A stretch of 64,000 nt of DNA, from the NCBI RefSeq assembly GCF_002116635.1, contig NZ_LQPW01000031.1, positions 232,907 through 296,906 on the forward strand, in the 5' to 3' direction. Below, piece after piece: positions 24,128 to 34,249 of this stretch. Every line of letters starts with the position of its first letter. Position 1 is the first letter of the stretch. The translations under genes were made by a program, and so were the position numbers. The notes beneath the pieces were generated by a model. The model had not been told where the DNA came from and did not search any database. It was given only the letters and a program-made list of their open reading frames with translations. Origin of the DNA: Mycobacterium szulgai. Lineage in GTDB: Bacteria > Actinomycetota > Actinomycetes > Mycobacteriales > Mycobacteriaceae.

Positions 24128-24891
24128 GTGACCTGGTGCGTGTGGAGCGCAATGGCCCGGTGACCACGGTGGTCATCAACCGGCCGGCGGCACGCAACGC
24201 GGTCAACGGCCCAACGGCCGCCGCGTTGTATACGGCCTTCGAGCAATTCGACCGCGATGACGCCGCTGCGGTCGCCGTGCTGTGCGGAGCAGGCGAAACT
24301 TTTTGCGCCGGAGCCGATTTGAAGGCGATGGGCACACCGGAGTCCAATGCCGTGCACCGCACCGGACCGGGTCCGATGGGCCCGTCGCGAATGGTGCTGT
24401 CCAAACCGGTGATCGCCGCCGTCAGCGGTTATGCCGTCGCCGGCGGTTTGGAATTGGCGTTGTGGTGCGATCTGCGGGTGGCCGAGGAGGACGCGGTGTT
24501 CGGTGTCTTCTGTCGCCGGTGGGGGGTACCGCTCATCGACGGGGGCACGGTGCGGCTACCTCGGCTGATCGGACACAGCCGGGCGATGGACATGATCCTC
24601 ACCGGCCGCGCGGTCAAGGCTGACGAGGCGCTGCAAATGGGCTTGGCCAATCGGGTCGTTCCCAAAGGCCAGGCCCGGCAAGCGGCCGAGGAGTTGGCAG
24701 CGGAACTGGCAGGGCTACCGCAGCAGTGCCTGCGATCGGATCGGCTATCGGCGTTGCATCAGTGGGGTCTGCCCGAATCCGCTGCGATTGACCTCGAGTT
24801 CGCCAGCATCTTCCGGGTCGCCGGCGAGGCCCTGGAAGGTGCCGGACGGTTCGCCGCCGGGGCCGGCCGGCACGGCGCCCCGACGAGTTAG
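24124..24891 (+). CDS. echA5: Enoyl-CoA hydratase EchA5
   Basis: A 255-residue crotonase. The motifs are INRPAARNAVNG, CGAGETFCAGADLKAMG (about residues 57-73) and AAVSGYAVAGGLELALWCDL (about 99-118). The two catalytic glutamates of true hydratases are not evident: a Gly-Val region (FCRRWGVPLIDGGT) carries an Asp where Glu is common, so isomerase or another activity is possible. It starts within the stop of the PaaX gene. Rv0675 equivalent. Only 4 nt separate its stop from that of the convergent gene. Confidence 0.9.
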   Translation: MSDLVRVERNGPVTTVVINRPAARNAVNGPTAAALYTAFEQFDRDDAAAVAVLCGAGETFCAGADLKAMGTPESNAVHRTGPGPMGPSRMVLSKPVIAAVSGYAVAGGLELALWCDLRVAEEDAVFGVFCRRWGVPLIDGGTVRLPRLIGHSRAMDMILTGRAVKADEALQMGLANRVVPKGQARQAAEELAAELAGLPQQCLRSDRLSALHQWGLPESAAIDLEFASIFRVAGEALEGAGRFAAGAGRHGAPTS

Positions 24892-24895
24892 CGGC

Positions 24896-25390
24896 TTAGC
24901 CGCCCTTCTTGATCTCGTTGCCCGAACCGAGGTTGTCGATGGTGGGGTCGCCGTTCTTGTAGGTGATGGTGTTGTTGAGCCCCACCACGCTCAGGCGCTG
25001 GTCGATCTTGTCGAAGGTGATCTTGTTGTTCGCTCCGCCGATGGTCACCGATTGGCAGGTGCCGTTGACCGTCAGGGTGTTATCCGAACCGGCCACATTC
25101 AGTGACTTGCCATCGGCGCAGTCAAGTGTCGCCGTCGTTCCCAGCGAGCCATAGGTCAGCATGTTGCCGATCTCGATGGAAGCGGTTGTGGTTATCCCAC
25201 CCGAGGATGTGGGCGCCGCGGTTCCGCTGCTCGACGTCGTAGTCGAGGGCTTGGTGGAGGTGGTGCTCGAGCCTCCGGGCGGGCTGGCGGTCGAGCTGCA
25301 CGCGGCCACTCCGACGGCTGTCAGGGCGGCGGCCAGGCCGGCGACGAGCCCGGCCGGGCGGGCTGTAGTGGCGGACAGGCAGAAGCGCAT
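24896..25390 (-). CDS. DUF3060 lipoprotein (Rv0679c-like)
   Basis: A 164-residue exported protein. After MRFCLSATTARPAGLVAGLA it has a lipobox-like VAAC (Cys about residue 29), a Ser/Thr/Pro-rich linker and a DUF3060 domain of repeated short beta-units (GSDNTLTVNG, GANNKITFDK, GLNNTITYKNGDP), which probably forms a beta-helix. The start ATG is at 25390; the frame stays open upstream but lacks sense there. It shares its family with the next gene upstream and probably its operon. In M. tuberculosis Rv0679c is described as a cell-envelope protein that interacts with lipoarabinomannan. Confidence 0.85.
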   Translation of the reverse strand: MRFCLSATTARPAGLVAGLAAALTAVGVAACSSTASPPGGSSTTSTKPSTTTSSSGTAAPTSSGGITTTASIEIGNMLTYGSLGTTATLDCADGKSLNVAGSDNTLTVNGTCQSVTIGGANNKITFDKIDQRLSVVGLNNTITYKNGDPTIDNLGSGNEIKKGG

Positions 25391-25416
25391 GTTTCCTCGA
25401 TTCAGGTTCGGGTGGC

Positions 25417-25794
25417 TCACGGGCCTACTCGTTGGATCCGGTTGGTCATGCCTAGTTCGCGGCCTCGATCCCAGATGGCCGGATCGCCGTTTTTGAAGAA
25501 CACCGTTCCGTCCCAGCCGTAGACGGTGATGTCGTTGATGACGGTGTCGGCGATGACGGTGTTCGACGAGCCCATCATCGTCACCGCCCAGCAGGTGCCC
25601 TTGGCGGTGATGATGTTGGCCGTGCCGTTGACGATCAGGGTGGACTCGTTGCAGTCCAGCGTCTGCTCGAGGCCCTGCCCGGTGATGTGCGTGTCGCCGT
25701 TTTTGGCGTAAGCGGCCTGCGGCGGGGCTGCGAGTGTGCCAGCGATGGTGATCGCACAGGTAGCCAGCGTTCCGGCAACGGTTGTCCACCTCAC
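25417..25794 (-). CDS. DUF3060 secreted protein (Rv0680c-like)
   Basis: A 125-residue protein with a signal peptide (TTVAGTLATCAITIAGTLAA, cleavage after QAAYA) and a DUF3060 beta-repeat domain (GTANIITAKGTCWAV, GSSNTVIADTV, VFFKNGDPAI). The GTG start at 25794 is set by AGGGGA (25801-25806 on this strand), 6 nt upstream; the frame is open for 28 more codons. It lies 26 nt upstream of the lipoprotein gene in the same orientation. A large palindrome overlaps its promoter region, so the divergent TetR protein probably controls it. Confidence 0.85.
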   Translation of the reverse strand: MRWTTVAGTLATCAITIAGTLAAPPQAAYAKNGDTHITGQGLEQTLDCNESTLIVNGTANIITAKGTCWAVTMMGSSNTVIADTVINDITVYGWDGTVFFKNGDPAIWDRGRELGMTNRIQRVGP

Positions 25795-25829
25795 TGCGGG
25801 TCCCCTTTGTTGGCAGGTGATCTGCTCAC

Positions 25830-25855
25830 TCGAACCTGGTTCGAACCAGGTTCGA
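25830..25855 (+). promoter_or_regulatory. 26-bp perfect palindrome, TetR operator candidate
   Basis: The stretch is a perfect 26-bp palindrome centred on GGTTCGAACC, and the half-unit GGTTCGAACCAGG is repeated once more to the right (to about 25863). It lies between the divergent DUF3060 genes and the TetR gene, 36 bp from the GTG of the former. TetR proteins usually bind such sites in the shared promoter region. Confidence 0.7.
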
Positions 25856-25950
25856 ACCAGGTTTGAGATTACGTGCATTCACCTGAGCGGCGACAGACCC
25901 AAGTTCAACTAGAGTCATTAGTTGATCCCGCAACCGAAGGGCGAATCGCC

Positions 25951-26598
25951 ATGCCAGCTCAGCCGGAACCAACGTCGGCGGGCAGCCGCCCGCGCAGCGG
26001 GAAAACGGCGAAGTCGATGGCCCGCCCGGGCAAATTGAGCCGCGAGGGCATCGTCGAAGGGGCCCTGACCTTCCTGGATCGCGAGGGCTGGGACTCGCTG
26101 ACCATCAATGCGCTGGCCACCCAGCTCGGGACCAAAGGGCCGTCGCTGTACAACCACGTGGACAGCTTGGAGGATCTGCGCCGCGCGGTGCGGATCCGGG
26201 TTATCGACGACATCATCACGATGCTGAACCGGGTCGGCGAGGGCCGCGCCCGCGACGACGCGGTGTTGGTCATGGCGGGCGCCTATCGCAGCTATGCCCA
26301 CCACCATCCGGGCCGGTACTCGGCGTTCACCCGGATGCCGCTGGGCGGCGACGACCCCGAATACACGGCAGCGACCCGCGGCGCGGCCGGGCCGGTGATC
26401 GCGGTGCTGCTGTCCTATGGACTTGACGGCGAGGAGGCGTTCTACGCGGCCCTGGAATTCTGGTCGGCGTTGCACGGCTTCGTGCTGCTGGAAATGACCG
26501 GGGTCATGGACGACATTGATACCGACGCCGTGTTCACCGACATGGTATTGCGACTGGCGGCCGGTATGGAGTTGCGCACCACCAACGGCAAAACGTAA
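25951..26598 (+). CDS. TetR-family regulator (Rv0681-like)
   Basis: A 215-residue TetR regulator. The helix-turn-helix is about residues 28-75 (SREGIVEGALTFLDREGWDS, INALATQLGTKGPSLYNHV). The remaining helical part has the TetR_C pattern (HHPGRYSAFTRMP; EFWSALHGFVLLEMTG). I chose ATG 25951; the frame is open to 25873. It is divergent from the two DUF3060 genes and the 26-bp palindrome between them is its likely operator. It precedes rpsL, as in M. tuberculosis. Confidence 0.85.
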   Translation: MPAQPEPTSAGSRPRSGKTAKSMARPGKLSREGIVEGALTFLDREGWDSLTINALATQLGTKGPSLYNHVDSLEDLRRAVRIRVIDDIITMLNRVGEGRARDDAVLVMAGAYRSYAHHHPGRYSAFTRMPLGGDDPEYTAATRGAAGPVIAVLLSYGLDGEEAFYAALEFWSALHGFVLLEMTGVMDDIDTDAVFTDMVLRLAAGMELRTTNGKT

Positions 26599-26603
26599 CC
26601 GCT

Positions 26604-26633
26604 TTGACCTGCCAGACCGCCGACGGGTATTGT
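26604..26633 (+). promoter_or_regulatory. Sigma-A promoter of the rpsL operon
   Basis: -35 TTGACC (26604-26609), 18-nt spacer, -10 TATTGT (26628-26633). It predicts a 5' leader of about 185 nt before rpsL. No better candidate is seen in the 225-bp gap. Confidence 0.6.
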
Positions 26634-26823
26634 GGTACCTCGTGCCTGGCGGCTTGGGGCGCCTGAAGTAAGGGCGTGAATGCCGGGCCAATTCGCATGT
26701 CCACGATGCAACTGATGAGGTCGCGGGGTGCATGCATGCGACACGCCCGGCCGTGGGGTGACCCGGCTGAGCAAAACCGCAGTACAAGAAGACTTCACGA
26801 GGAACAAAAGAGAAAGCCGGTAG

Positions 26824-27198
26824 ATGCCAACCATTCAGCAGCTGGTCCGCAAGGGTCGTCGGGACAAGATCGGCAAGGTCAAGACCGCGGCTCTTAAGGG
26901 CAGCCCGCAGCGCCGTGGCGTATGCACCCGCGTGTACACCACCACCCCGAAGAAGCCCAACTCGGCGCTTCGGAAGGTCGCTCGTGTGAAGCTGACGAGT
27001 CAGGTTGAGGTCACCGCCTACATCCCGGGTGAGGGCCACAACCTGCAGGAACACTCGATGGTGCTGGTGCGTGGTGGCCGGGTGAAGGACTTGCCCGGTG
27101 TGCGCTACAAGATCATCCGCGGTTCGCTCGACACCCAGGGTGTGAAGAACCGCAAGCAGGCTCGCAGCCGTTACGGCGCCAAGAAGGAGAAGAGCTGA
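26824..27198 (+). CDS. rpsL: 30S ribosomal protein S12
   Basis: A 124-residue S12, part of the decoding centre. The conserved loops are [12 protein letters not shown] (residues 39-50) and [12 protein letters not shown] (about 84-95). Lys43 and Lys88, whose changes give streptomycin resistance in mycobacteria, are both wild type. The stop overlaps the rpsG start by one base (TGATG), so this is the head of the str operon. Confidence 0.97.
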   Translation: MPTIQQLVRKGRRDKIGKVKTAALKGSPQRRGVCTRVYTTTPKKPNSALRKVARVKLTSQVEVTAYIPGEGHNLQEHSMVLVRGGRVKDLPGVRYKIIRGSLDTQGVKNRKQARSRYGAKKEKS

Positions 27199-27668
27199 TG
27201 CCGCGCAAGGGGCCCGCACCCAAGCGTCCGCTGGTCAATGACCCCGTCTACGGGTCCCAGCTGGTCACCCAATTGGTGAACAAGGTTCTGCTGAAGGGGA
27301 AGAAATCGCTGGCCGAGCGCATTGTTTATGGAGCGCTCGAACAGGCCCGCGACAAGACCGGCACCGATCCCGTGATCACCCTCAAGCGGGCTCTCGACAA
27401 CGTCAAGCCCGCCCTGGAGGTGCGTAGCCGCCGCGTCGGCGGTGCCACCTATCAGGTGCCCGTCGAGGTGCGGCCGGACCGGTCGACCACGCTGGCGCTG
27501 CGCTGGCTGGTCAGCTTCTCGCGGCAGCGCCGGGAGAAGACAATGGTCGAGCGTCTGGCAAACGAGATCCTGGATGCCAGCAATGGCCTGGGCGCCTCCG
27601 TCAAGCGGCGTGAGGACACCCACAAGATGGCCGAGGCCAACCGCGCCTTTGCGCACTATCGCTGGTGA
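27198..27668 (+). CDS. rpsG: 30S ribosomal protein S7
   Basis: A 156-residue S7, primary 16S rRNA 3'-domain binder, of normal length. Recognisable blocks are [37 protein letters not shown] and [13 protein letters not shown] at the C-terminus. It starts in the rpsL stop codon and is followed by fusA after 75 nt. Confidence 0.97.
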   Translation: MPRKGPAPKRPLVNDPVYGSQLVTQLVNKVLLKGKKSLAERIVYGALEQARDKTGTDPVITLKRALDNVKPALEVRSRRVGGATYQVPVEVRPDRSTTLALRWLVSFSRQRREKTMVERLANEILDASNGLGASVKRREDTHKMAEANRAFAHYRW

Positions 27669-27743
27669 CTAGCGCGCCGGTGATTTCGCCGAGGCGCGTG
27701 CAAAAGCGAACTAACTAAGCAACGAAAGAGTGGGAAGACTTCT

Positions 27744-29849
27744 GTGGCACAGAAGGACGTGCTGACTGACCTGACGAAGGTCCGCAACATCGGCATCATG
27801 GCGCACATCGACGCGGGTAAGACCACGACGACCGAGCGCATCCTCTACTACACCGGCATCAGCTACAAAATCGGTGAGGTACACGACGGCGCCGCCACCA
27901 TGGACTGGATGGAGCAGGAACAGGAACGCGGCATCACCATCACCTCCGCGGCCACCACCTGCTTCTGGAATGACAACCAGATCAACATCATCGACACGCC
28001 TGGCCACGTCGATTTCACCGTCGAGGTCGAGCGCAGCCTGCGCGTGCTGGACGGCGCTGTCGCGGTATTCGACGGCAAGGAAGGTGTCGAGCCGCAGTCC
28101 GAGCAGGTCTGGCGGCAGGCCGACAAATACGACGTCCCGCGCATCTGCTTCGTCAACAAGATGGACAAGATCGGCGCGGACTTCTACTTCTCGGTGCGCA
28201 CGATGGAGGAGCGCCTCGGCGCCAACGTCATTCCGATCCAGCTGCCGGTCGGCTCCGAGGGCGACTTCGAAGGCGTCGTCGACCTGGTCGAGATGAAGGC
28301 CAAGGTATGGCGCGGCGAGACGAAGCTGGGCGAAACCTACGACACCATCGACATTCCCGAAGAGCTCGCTGAGAAGGCCGACGAGTACCGCACCAAGCTG
28401 CTCGAGGCGGTCGCCGAGACCGACGAGGCGTTGCTGGAAAAGTACTTCGGAGGCGAGGAACTGTCGGTCGAGGAGATCAAGGGCGCGCTGCGCAAGCTCA
28501 CCATCAACTCCGAGGCTTACCTGGTGCTGTGCGGCAGCGCGTTCAAGAACAAGGGCGTGCAGCCGATGCTGGACGCCGTCATCGATTACCTGCCCTCGCC
28601 GCTGGACGTGCCACCGGCCGTCGGCCACGCACCGGGCAAGGAGGACGAGGAGGTCGTGCGCAAGCCCTCGACCGACGAGCCGTTCTCCGCGCTGGCGTTC
28701 AAGGTCGCCACGCACCCGTTCTTCGGCAAGCTCACCTACGTCCGGGTTTACTCGGGCAAGGTCGATTCTGGCAGCCAGGTCATCAACGCCACCAAGGGCA
28801 AAAAGGAACGTCTGGGCAAGCTCTTCCAGATGCACTCCAACAAGGAAAATCCAGTGGAGACGGCAAGCGCCGGTCACATCTATGCGGTGATCGGCCTGAA
28901 GGACACCACCACCGGTGACACCCTGAGCGACCCGAACCAGCAGATCGTGCTCGAGTCGATGACCTTCCCGGACCCGGTCATCGAGGTGGCCATCGAGCCC
29001 AAGACCAAGAGCGACCAGGAAAAGCTGAGCCTGTCGATCCAAAAGCTTGCCGAAGAGGACCCGACCTTCAAGGTGCACCTGGACCAGGAGACCGGCCAAA
29101 CCGTGATCGGCGGCATGGGGGAGCTGCACCTCGACATCCTGGTAGACCGCATGCGGCGGGAATTCAAGGTCGAGGCCAACGTCGGCAAGCCGCAGGTCGC
29201 CTACAAGGAGACCATCAAGCGGCTCGTGGAAAAGGTCGAGTACACCCACAAGAAGCAGACCGGCGGCTCTGGCCAGTTCGCGAAGGTGCTGATCAACATC
29301 GAGCCGTTCCACGGCGAGGACGGCGCCACTTACGAGTTCGAGAGCAAGGTCACCGGTGGGCGCATCCCGCGCGAGTACATCCCGTCGGTGGACGCCGGCG
29401 CCCAGGACGCCATGCAGTACGGCGTGCTGGCCGGCTACCCCCTGGTGAACCTGAAGGTCACCTTGCTCGATGGTGCCTTCCACGAGGTCGACTCGTCGGA
29501 AATGGCGTTCAAGATCGCCGGTTCCATGGTGCTGAAAAAGGCTGCGCAGCAAGCGCAACCGGTGATCCTGGAACCGATCATGGCCGTCGAGGTCACCACG
29601 CCCGAGGACTACATGGGCGATGTGATCGGCGACCTGAACTCCCGCCGTGGCCAGATCCAGGCCATGGAGGAGCGGGCGGGTGCGCGCGTCGTCAAGGCGC
29701 ACGTGCCGCTGTCGGAGATGTTCGGCTACGTCGGGGACCTGAGGTCCAAGACTCAGGGCCGGGCGAACTACTCCATGGTGTTCGACAACTACGCCGAAGT
29801 ACCGGCGAACGTGTCGAAGGAAATCATCGCGAAGGCGACCGGGGAATAA
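27744..29849 (+). CDS. fusA: Elongation factor G
   Basis: EF-G (701 residues) drives ribosomal translocation and recycling. The G1 motif [10 protein letters not shown] is at about residues 20-29, G2 switch [11 protein letters not shown] near 63, G3 DTPGHVDF near 88, and G4 NKMD near 142. Domains III-V follow and contain [11 protein letters not shown] and SGGSGQ-like loops. GTG start at 27744, preceded by a weak GAAAGAGTGGG site. tuf follows after 102 nt. Confidence 0.96.
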   Translation: MAQKDVLTDLTKVRNIGIMAHIDAGKTTTTERILYYTGISYKIGEVHDGAATMDWMEQEQERGITITSAATTCFWNDNQINIIDTPGHVDFTVEVERSLRVLDGAVAVFDGKEGVEPQSEQVWRQADKYDVPRICFVNKMDKIGADFYFSVRTMEERLGANVIPIQLPVGSEGDFEGVVDLVEMKAKVWRGETKLGETYDTIDIPEELAEKADEYRTKLLEAVAETDEALLEKYFGGEELSVEEIKGALRKLTINSEAYLVLCGSAFKNKGVQPMLDAVIDYLPSPLDVPPAVGHAPGKEDEEVVRKPSTDEPFSALAFKVATHPFFGKLTYVRVYSGKVDSGSQVINATKGKKERLGKLFQMHSNKENPVETASAGHIYAVIGLKDTTTGDTLSDPNQQIVLESMTFPDPVIEVAIEPKTKSDQEKLSLSIQKLAEEDPTFKVHLDQETGQTVIGGMGELHLDILVDRMRREFKVEANVGKPQVAYKETIKRLVEKVEYTHKKQTGGSGQFAKVLINIEPFHGEDGATYEFESKVTGGRIPREYIPSVDAGAQDAMQYGVLAGYPLVNLKVTLLDGAFHEVDSSEMAFKIAGSMVLKKAAQQAQPVILEPIMAVEVTTPEDYMGDVIGDLNSRRGQIQAMEERAGARVVKAHVPLSEMFGYVGDLRSKTQGRANYSMVFDNYAEVPANVSKEIIAKATGE

Positions 29850-29951
29850 ACCGAAAAGCCTACGAGTAAGCTGGCCCGGTTAGCACCGCGGCAAAACCGA
29901 AAATCATCAACACTGCTTTTTTAAGCACCAACAGTCCAGGAGGACACAGAA

Positions 29952-31142
29952 GTGGCGAAGGCGAAGTTCCAGCGGACCAAGCCCCACGTCAACATCGGGA
30001 CCATCGGTCACGTTGACCACGGCAAGACCACCCTGACCGCGGCTATCACCAAGGTCCTGCACGACAAGTTTCCGGACCTGAACGAGTCCAAGGCGTTCGA
30101 CCAGATCGACAACGCTCCCGAGGAGCGTCAGCGCGGTATCACGATCAACATCGCGCACGTCGAGTACCAGACCGACAAGCGGCACTACGCCCACGTCGAC
30201 GCCCCTGGCCACGCCGACTACATCAAGAACATGATCACCGGTGCCGCCCAGATGGACGGCGCGATCCTGGTCGTGGCCGCCACCGACGGCCCCATGCCGC
30301 AGACCCGTGAGCACGTGCTGCTCGCGCGTCAGGTCGGTGTGCCTTACATCCTGGTCGCGCTGAACAAGGCCGACGCGGTGGACGACGAGGAGCTGCTCGA
30401 GCTCGTCGAGATGGAGGTCCGCGAACTGCTGGCCGCCCAGGAGTTCGACGAGGACGCTCCGGTGGTTCGGGTATCTGCGCTCAAGGCGCTCGAGGGCGAC
30501 GCGACCTGGGTCAAGTCGGTTGAGGACCTGATGGACGCGGTCGACGAGTCGATTCCGGACCCGGTCCGCGAGACCGAGAAGCCGTTCCTGATGCCCGTCG
30601 AGGACGTTTTCACCATCACCGGCCGTGGCACCGTGGTGACCGGTCGTGTGGAGCGCGGCGTGGTCAACGTGAACGAGGAAGTCGAGATCGTCGGCATCCG
30701 TCCCACCACCACCAAGACCACCGTCACCGGTGTGGAGATGTTCCGCAAGCTGCTCGACCAGGGACAGGCCGGTGACAACGTCGGTCTGCTGCTGCGTGGT
30801 GTCAAGCGTGAGGACGTCGAGCGCGGCCAGGTTGTCATCAAGCCCGGCACCACCACGCCGCACACCGAGTTCGAGGGCCAGGTCTACATCCTGTCCAAGG
30901 ACGAGGGCGGCCGGCACACGCCGTTCTTCAACAACTACCGTCCGCAGTTCTACTTCCGCACCACCGACGTGACCGGTGTGGTGACGCTGCCGGAGGGCAC
31001 CGAAATGGTGATGCCCGGCGACAACACCAACATCTCGGTGAAGCTGATCCAGCCCGTCGCCATGGACGAGGGCCTGCGGTTCGCGATCCGTGAGGGTGGC
31101 CGCACCGTCGGCGCCGGCCGGGTCGTCAAGATCATCAAGTAA
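29952..31142 (+). CDS. tuf: Elongation factor Tu
   Basis: A 396-residue EF-Tu that delivers aminoacyl-tRNA. G1 is GHVDHGKTT (about residues 19-27), switch [12 protein letters not shown] (about 60-71), G3 DAPGHADY (82-89) and G4 NKAD (137-140). GTG start with AGGAGG (29938-29943) 8 nt upstream. Domains II and III are complete. An intrinsic terminator follows 17 nt after the stop. A single tuf copy is seen in the window, as in other mycobacteria. Confidence 0.97.
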   Translation: MAKAKFQRTKPHVNIGTIGHVDHGKTTLTAAITKVLHDKFPDLNESKAFDQIDNAPEERQRGITINIAHVEYQTDKRHYAHVDAPGHADYIKNMITGAAQMDGAILVVAATDGPMPQTREHVLLARQVGVPYILVALNKADAVDDEELLELVEMEVRELLAAQEFDEDAPVVRVSALKALEGDATWVKSVEDLMDAVDESIPDPVRETEKPFLMPVEDVFTITGRGTVVTGRVERGVVNVNEEVEIVGIRPTTTKTTVTGVEMFRKLLDQGQAGDNVGLLLRGVKREDVERGQVVIKPGTTTPHTEFEGQVYILSKDEGGRHTPFFNNYRPQFYFRTTDVTGVVTLPEGTEMVMPGDNTNISVKLIQPVAMDEGLRFAIREGGRTVGAGRVVKIIK

Positions 31143-31159
31143 TTCTGCACAGCACAAAG

Positions 31160-31191
31160 CCCGGATTGCCGATTTCGGCGGTCCGGGTTTT
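31160..31191 (+). terminator. Intrinsic terminator after tuf
   Basis: The stem CCCGGA (31160-31165) / TCCGGG (31182-31187), with an inner GCCG/CGGC pairing around an ATTT loop, is followed by TTTT. It closes the str operon. Confidence 0.85.
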
Positions 31192-31281
31192 GTGTTTGTT
31201 GTGATCGGTAAACGCCAGTTGCTGGCGCTAATCTGACACGAGCAATCCAGCCCCAAAACCAGCAAACTAAGGAGCAGGCCC

Positions 31282-32085
31282 GTGTTGGCGCGCTATATCA
31301 AGATGCAGTTGCTTGTGCTGTTGTGCGGTGGCCTGGTCGGCCCGATCTTCTTGATCGTCTACTTCACCCTCGGGATGGGCAGCCTGATGGCGTGGATGTT
31401 CTATGCCGGCCTCATCGTCACCGTGGCTGATGTGCTCGTTGCGCTCGCGCTGACCAACTGGGGGGCCAAGACCGCCGCCAAGACGGCTGAACTCGAGCAG
31501 AACGGGGTGCTGGCACTCGCGCAGATCACCGGGCTCACCGAGACCGGCACGCGGATCAACGAGCAACCGGTCGTCAAGGTCCATCTGCACATCTCGGGCC
31601 CCGGAATCATGCCGTTCGACAGCGAAGACCGGGTGATCGCCAGCGTGACCCGGCTGGGCAACCTGACCGCGCGCAAACTGGTCGTGCTGGTCAACCCCAC
31701 CACGCAGCAATATCTGATCGACTGGGAGCGAAGCGCCTTGGTCAACGGTCTGGTGCCCGCCCAGTTCACCCTCGCCGAGGACAACCGGAGCTACGACCTG
31801 AGTGGCCAGGCTGGCCCGTTGATGGAAATCCTGCAGATCCTCAAGGCCAACGGCATCCCGCTCAACCGCATGGTCGACATCCGGTCGAACCCGGCGTTGC
31901 GTCAGCAGGTCCAGGCCGTGGTTCGCCGGGCGGCCGAACAGCAGGCCGGGCCGGGCGCTCAGCCCGCCGCACCGCAGGCGTCGATCTCCGACCGGCTGCA
32001 GGAGCTGGAGTCGTTGCGAGCCACCGGCGCGTTGAACGACCAGGAATACGCCAGCCGGCGCGCTCAGATCATCGCCGAAATCTGA
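31282..32085 (+). CDS. Membrane protein with C-terminal SHOCT domain (Rv0686-like)
   Basis: A 267-residue protein of unknown function. There are two N-terminal membrane helices (about residues 8-30 and 34-58: LLVLLCGGLVGPIFLIVYF; FYAGLIVTVADVLVALAL). A soluble middle part follows, then an Ala/Gln/Pro linker and a SHOCT motif at the end (ISDRLQELESLRATGALNDQ, EYASRRAQII). The GTG start has AAGGAGCAGG just upstream. It lies between tuf and the SDR gene, as in M. tuberculosis. A perfect 6-bp hairpin (31213-31227) and a TAATCT -10 candidate (31229-31234) precede it. Confidence 0.8.
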   Translation: MLARYIKMQLLVLLCGGLVGPIFLIVYFTLGMGSLMAWMFYAGLIVTVADVLVALALTNWGAKTAAKTAELEQNGVLALAQITGLTETGTRINEQPVVKVHLHISGPGIMPFDSEDRVIASVTRLGNLTARKLVVLVNPTTQQYLIDWERSALVNGLVPAQFTLAEDNRSYDLSGQAGPLMEILQILKANGIPLNRMVDIRSNPALRQQVQAVVRRAAEQQAGPGAQPAAPQASISDRLQELESLRATGALNDQEYASRRAQIIAEI

Positions 32086-32193
32086 CCAGCCGCACGGCAT
32101 CGGCGAGCGTAAGGCCATTGCGAGCAATCAACCCGAATATCGCAGTGGCGTTGCGCTGACGGGCTCCGGCGATACCCGCCGCCCGAGGCCAAC

Positions 32194-32207
32194 TAGAACA
32201 CGTTTCA
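32194..32207 (+). promoter_or_regulatory. KstR-type operator upstream of the SDR gene
   Basis: TAGAACACGTTTCA fits the KstR consensus TnnAACnnGTTnnA at every fixed position. It sits 10 bp upstream of the -10 TAGCCT (32218-32223), where it would block the -35. The -10 is 6 nt from the ATG at 32230, predicting a leaderless mRNA. KstR represses cholesterol and lipid-catabolism genes; I recall Rv0687 as a member of its regulon. Confidence 0.65.
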
Positions 32208-32220
32208 GTTTCGCTGCTAG

Positions 32221-33045
<825 letters not shown>

Positions 33046-33070
33046 TTGTCGACCGTGCTATGAACTCCAC

Positions 33071-34249
33071 GTGAGCAAAGACGGAATCGTGATCGTCGGT
33101 GGCGGCCTGGCCGCGGCCAGAACCGCCGAGCAACTGCGCCGGGCGGGCTACGAAGGCCTGCTCACGATCGTCAGCGACGAGGTGCATCTGCCCTACGACC
33201 GGCCGCCGCTGTCCAAAGAGGTGCTGCGCAGCGAGGTCGACGATACGGCCCTCAAACCGCGTGAATGGTATGACGAGAAGAACATCACCCTGCGCCTCGG
33301 CGCGGCAGCCACCGGGATCGACACCGCGGCCCAGACTGTGTCACTGGCCGACGGAACGGTCCTGGGATACGACGAACTCGTGATCGCAACCGGTTTGGTG
33401 CCACGCCGCATTCCCAGCTTCGCGGACCTCGAGGGCATTCGGGTGCTGCGGTCGTTCGACGAATGCATGGCGCTGCGCACCCATGCGTCGTCAGCCAAGC
33501 ATGCTGTGGTCGTCGGCGCCGGCTTCATCGGCTGCGAAGTCGCGGCCAGCCTGCGCGGGCTTGGGGTGGACGTGGTGCTGGTCGAGCCGCAGCCGCAGCC
33601 GTTGGCGTCGGTGCTGGGCGAGCAGATCGGCGCGCTGGTGGCGCGGCTGCATCGGGAAGAGGGCGTCGATGTGCGCACCGGCCTCGGGGTGGCCGAGGTC
33701 AAGGGCCAAGGGCGCGTCGACACCGTGGTGCTGACGGACGGTGCCGAGCTGCCCGCCGACCTGGTGGTGGTGGGCATCGGGTCCAAACCGGCGACCGATT
33801 GGCTCGACGGCAGCGGCATCGCGGTCGATAACGGCGTGATCTGCGACGAAGCCGGACGCACCAGCGCGCCCAATGTGTGGGCGCTCGGCGACGTCGCCTC
33901 GTGGCGCGACGCCACCGGACACCAAGCGCGCGTGGAACATTGGAGCAATGTCGCCGACCAGGCCAGGGTCGTGGTGCCGGCCATGCTGGGCAGCGACGTA
34001 CCGTCCAACGTGGTGGTGCCGTACTTCTGGAGCGATCAATACGACATCAAAATCCAGTGTTTGGGGGAGCCGGAGGCCACCGACATCGTGCACTTGGTCG
34101 AGGACGACGGCCGCAAGTTCCTGGCCTACTACGAGCGCGACGGTGTGCTGGTCGGCGTGGTCGGCGGCGGGTTGCCCGGCAAGGTCATGAAGGTGCGCGG
34201 CAAGATCGCCGCGGGCGCACCGATCTCGGAAATGCTGGAATCGACTTAG
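33071..34249 (+). CDS. FAD-dependent ferredoxin reductase-like oxidoreductase (Rv0688-like)
   Basis: A 392-residue flavoprotein of the ferredoxin/rubredoxin reductase type. FAD site: VIVGGGLAAARTAEQLR (about residues 7-23). NAD(P) site: VVGAGFIGCEVAASLR (about 146-161). ALGDVASWRD lies near 277. The C-terminal domain of this family is present (QVKPYFW-like VVPYFWSDQYDIKIQ). GTG start 25 nt after the SDR stop, so it is probably in one operon with it, and it could recycle electrons for a P450 or the mycofactocin pool. Its 3' end overlaps that of the convergent gene by 4 nt. Confidence 0.88.
   Translation: MSKDGIVIVGGGLAAARTAEQLRRAGYEGLLTIVSDEVHLPYDRPPLSKEVLRSEVDDTALKPREWYDEKNITLRLGAAATGIDTAAQTVSLADGTVLGYDELVIATGLVPRRIPSFADLEGIRVLRSFDECMALRTHASSAKHAVVVGAGFIGCEVAASLRGLGVDVVLVEPQPQPLASVLGEQIGALVARLHREEGVDVRTGLGVAEVKGQGRVDTVVLTDGAELPADLVVVGIGSKPATDWLDGSGIAVDNGVICDEAGRTSAPNVWALGDVASWRDATGHQARVEHWSNVADQARVVVPAMLGSDVPSNVVVPYFWSDQYDIKIQCLGEPEATDIVHLVEDDGRKFLAYYERDGVLVGVVGGGLPGKVMKVRGKIAAGAPISEMLEST

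Noticed and set aside
25841..25855. LexA box at the DUF3060/TetR palindrome
   Set aside because: TCGAAC and GTTCGA half-sites are present, but with a 3-bp spacer instead of the required 4 bp. The larger 26-bp palindrome fits a TetR operator better.
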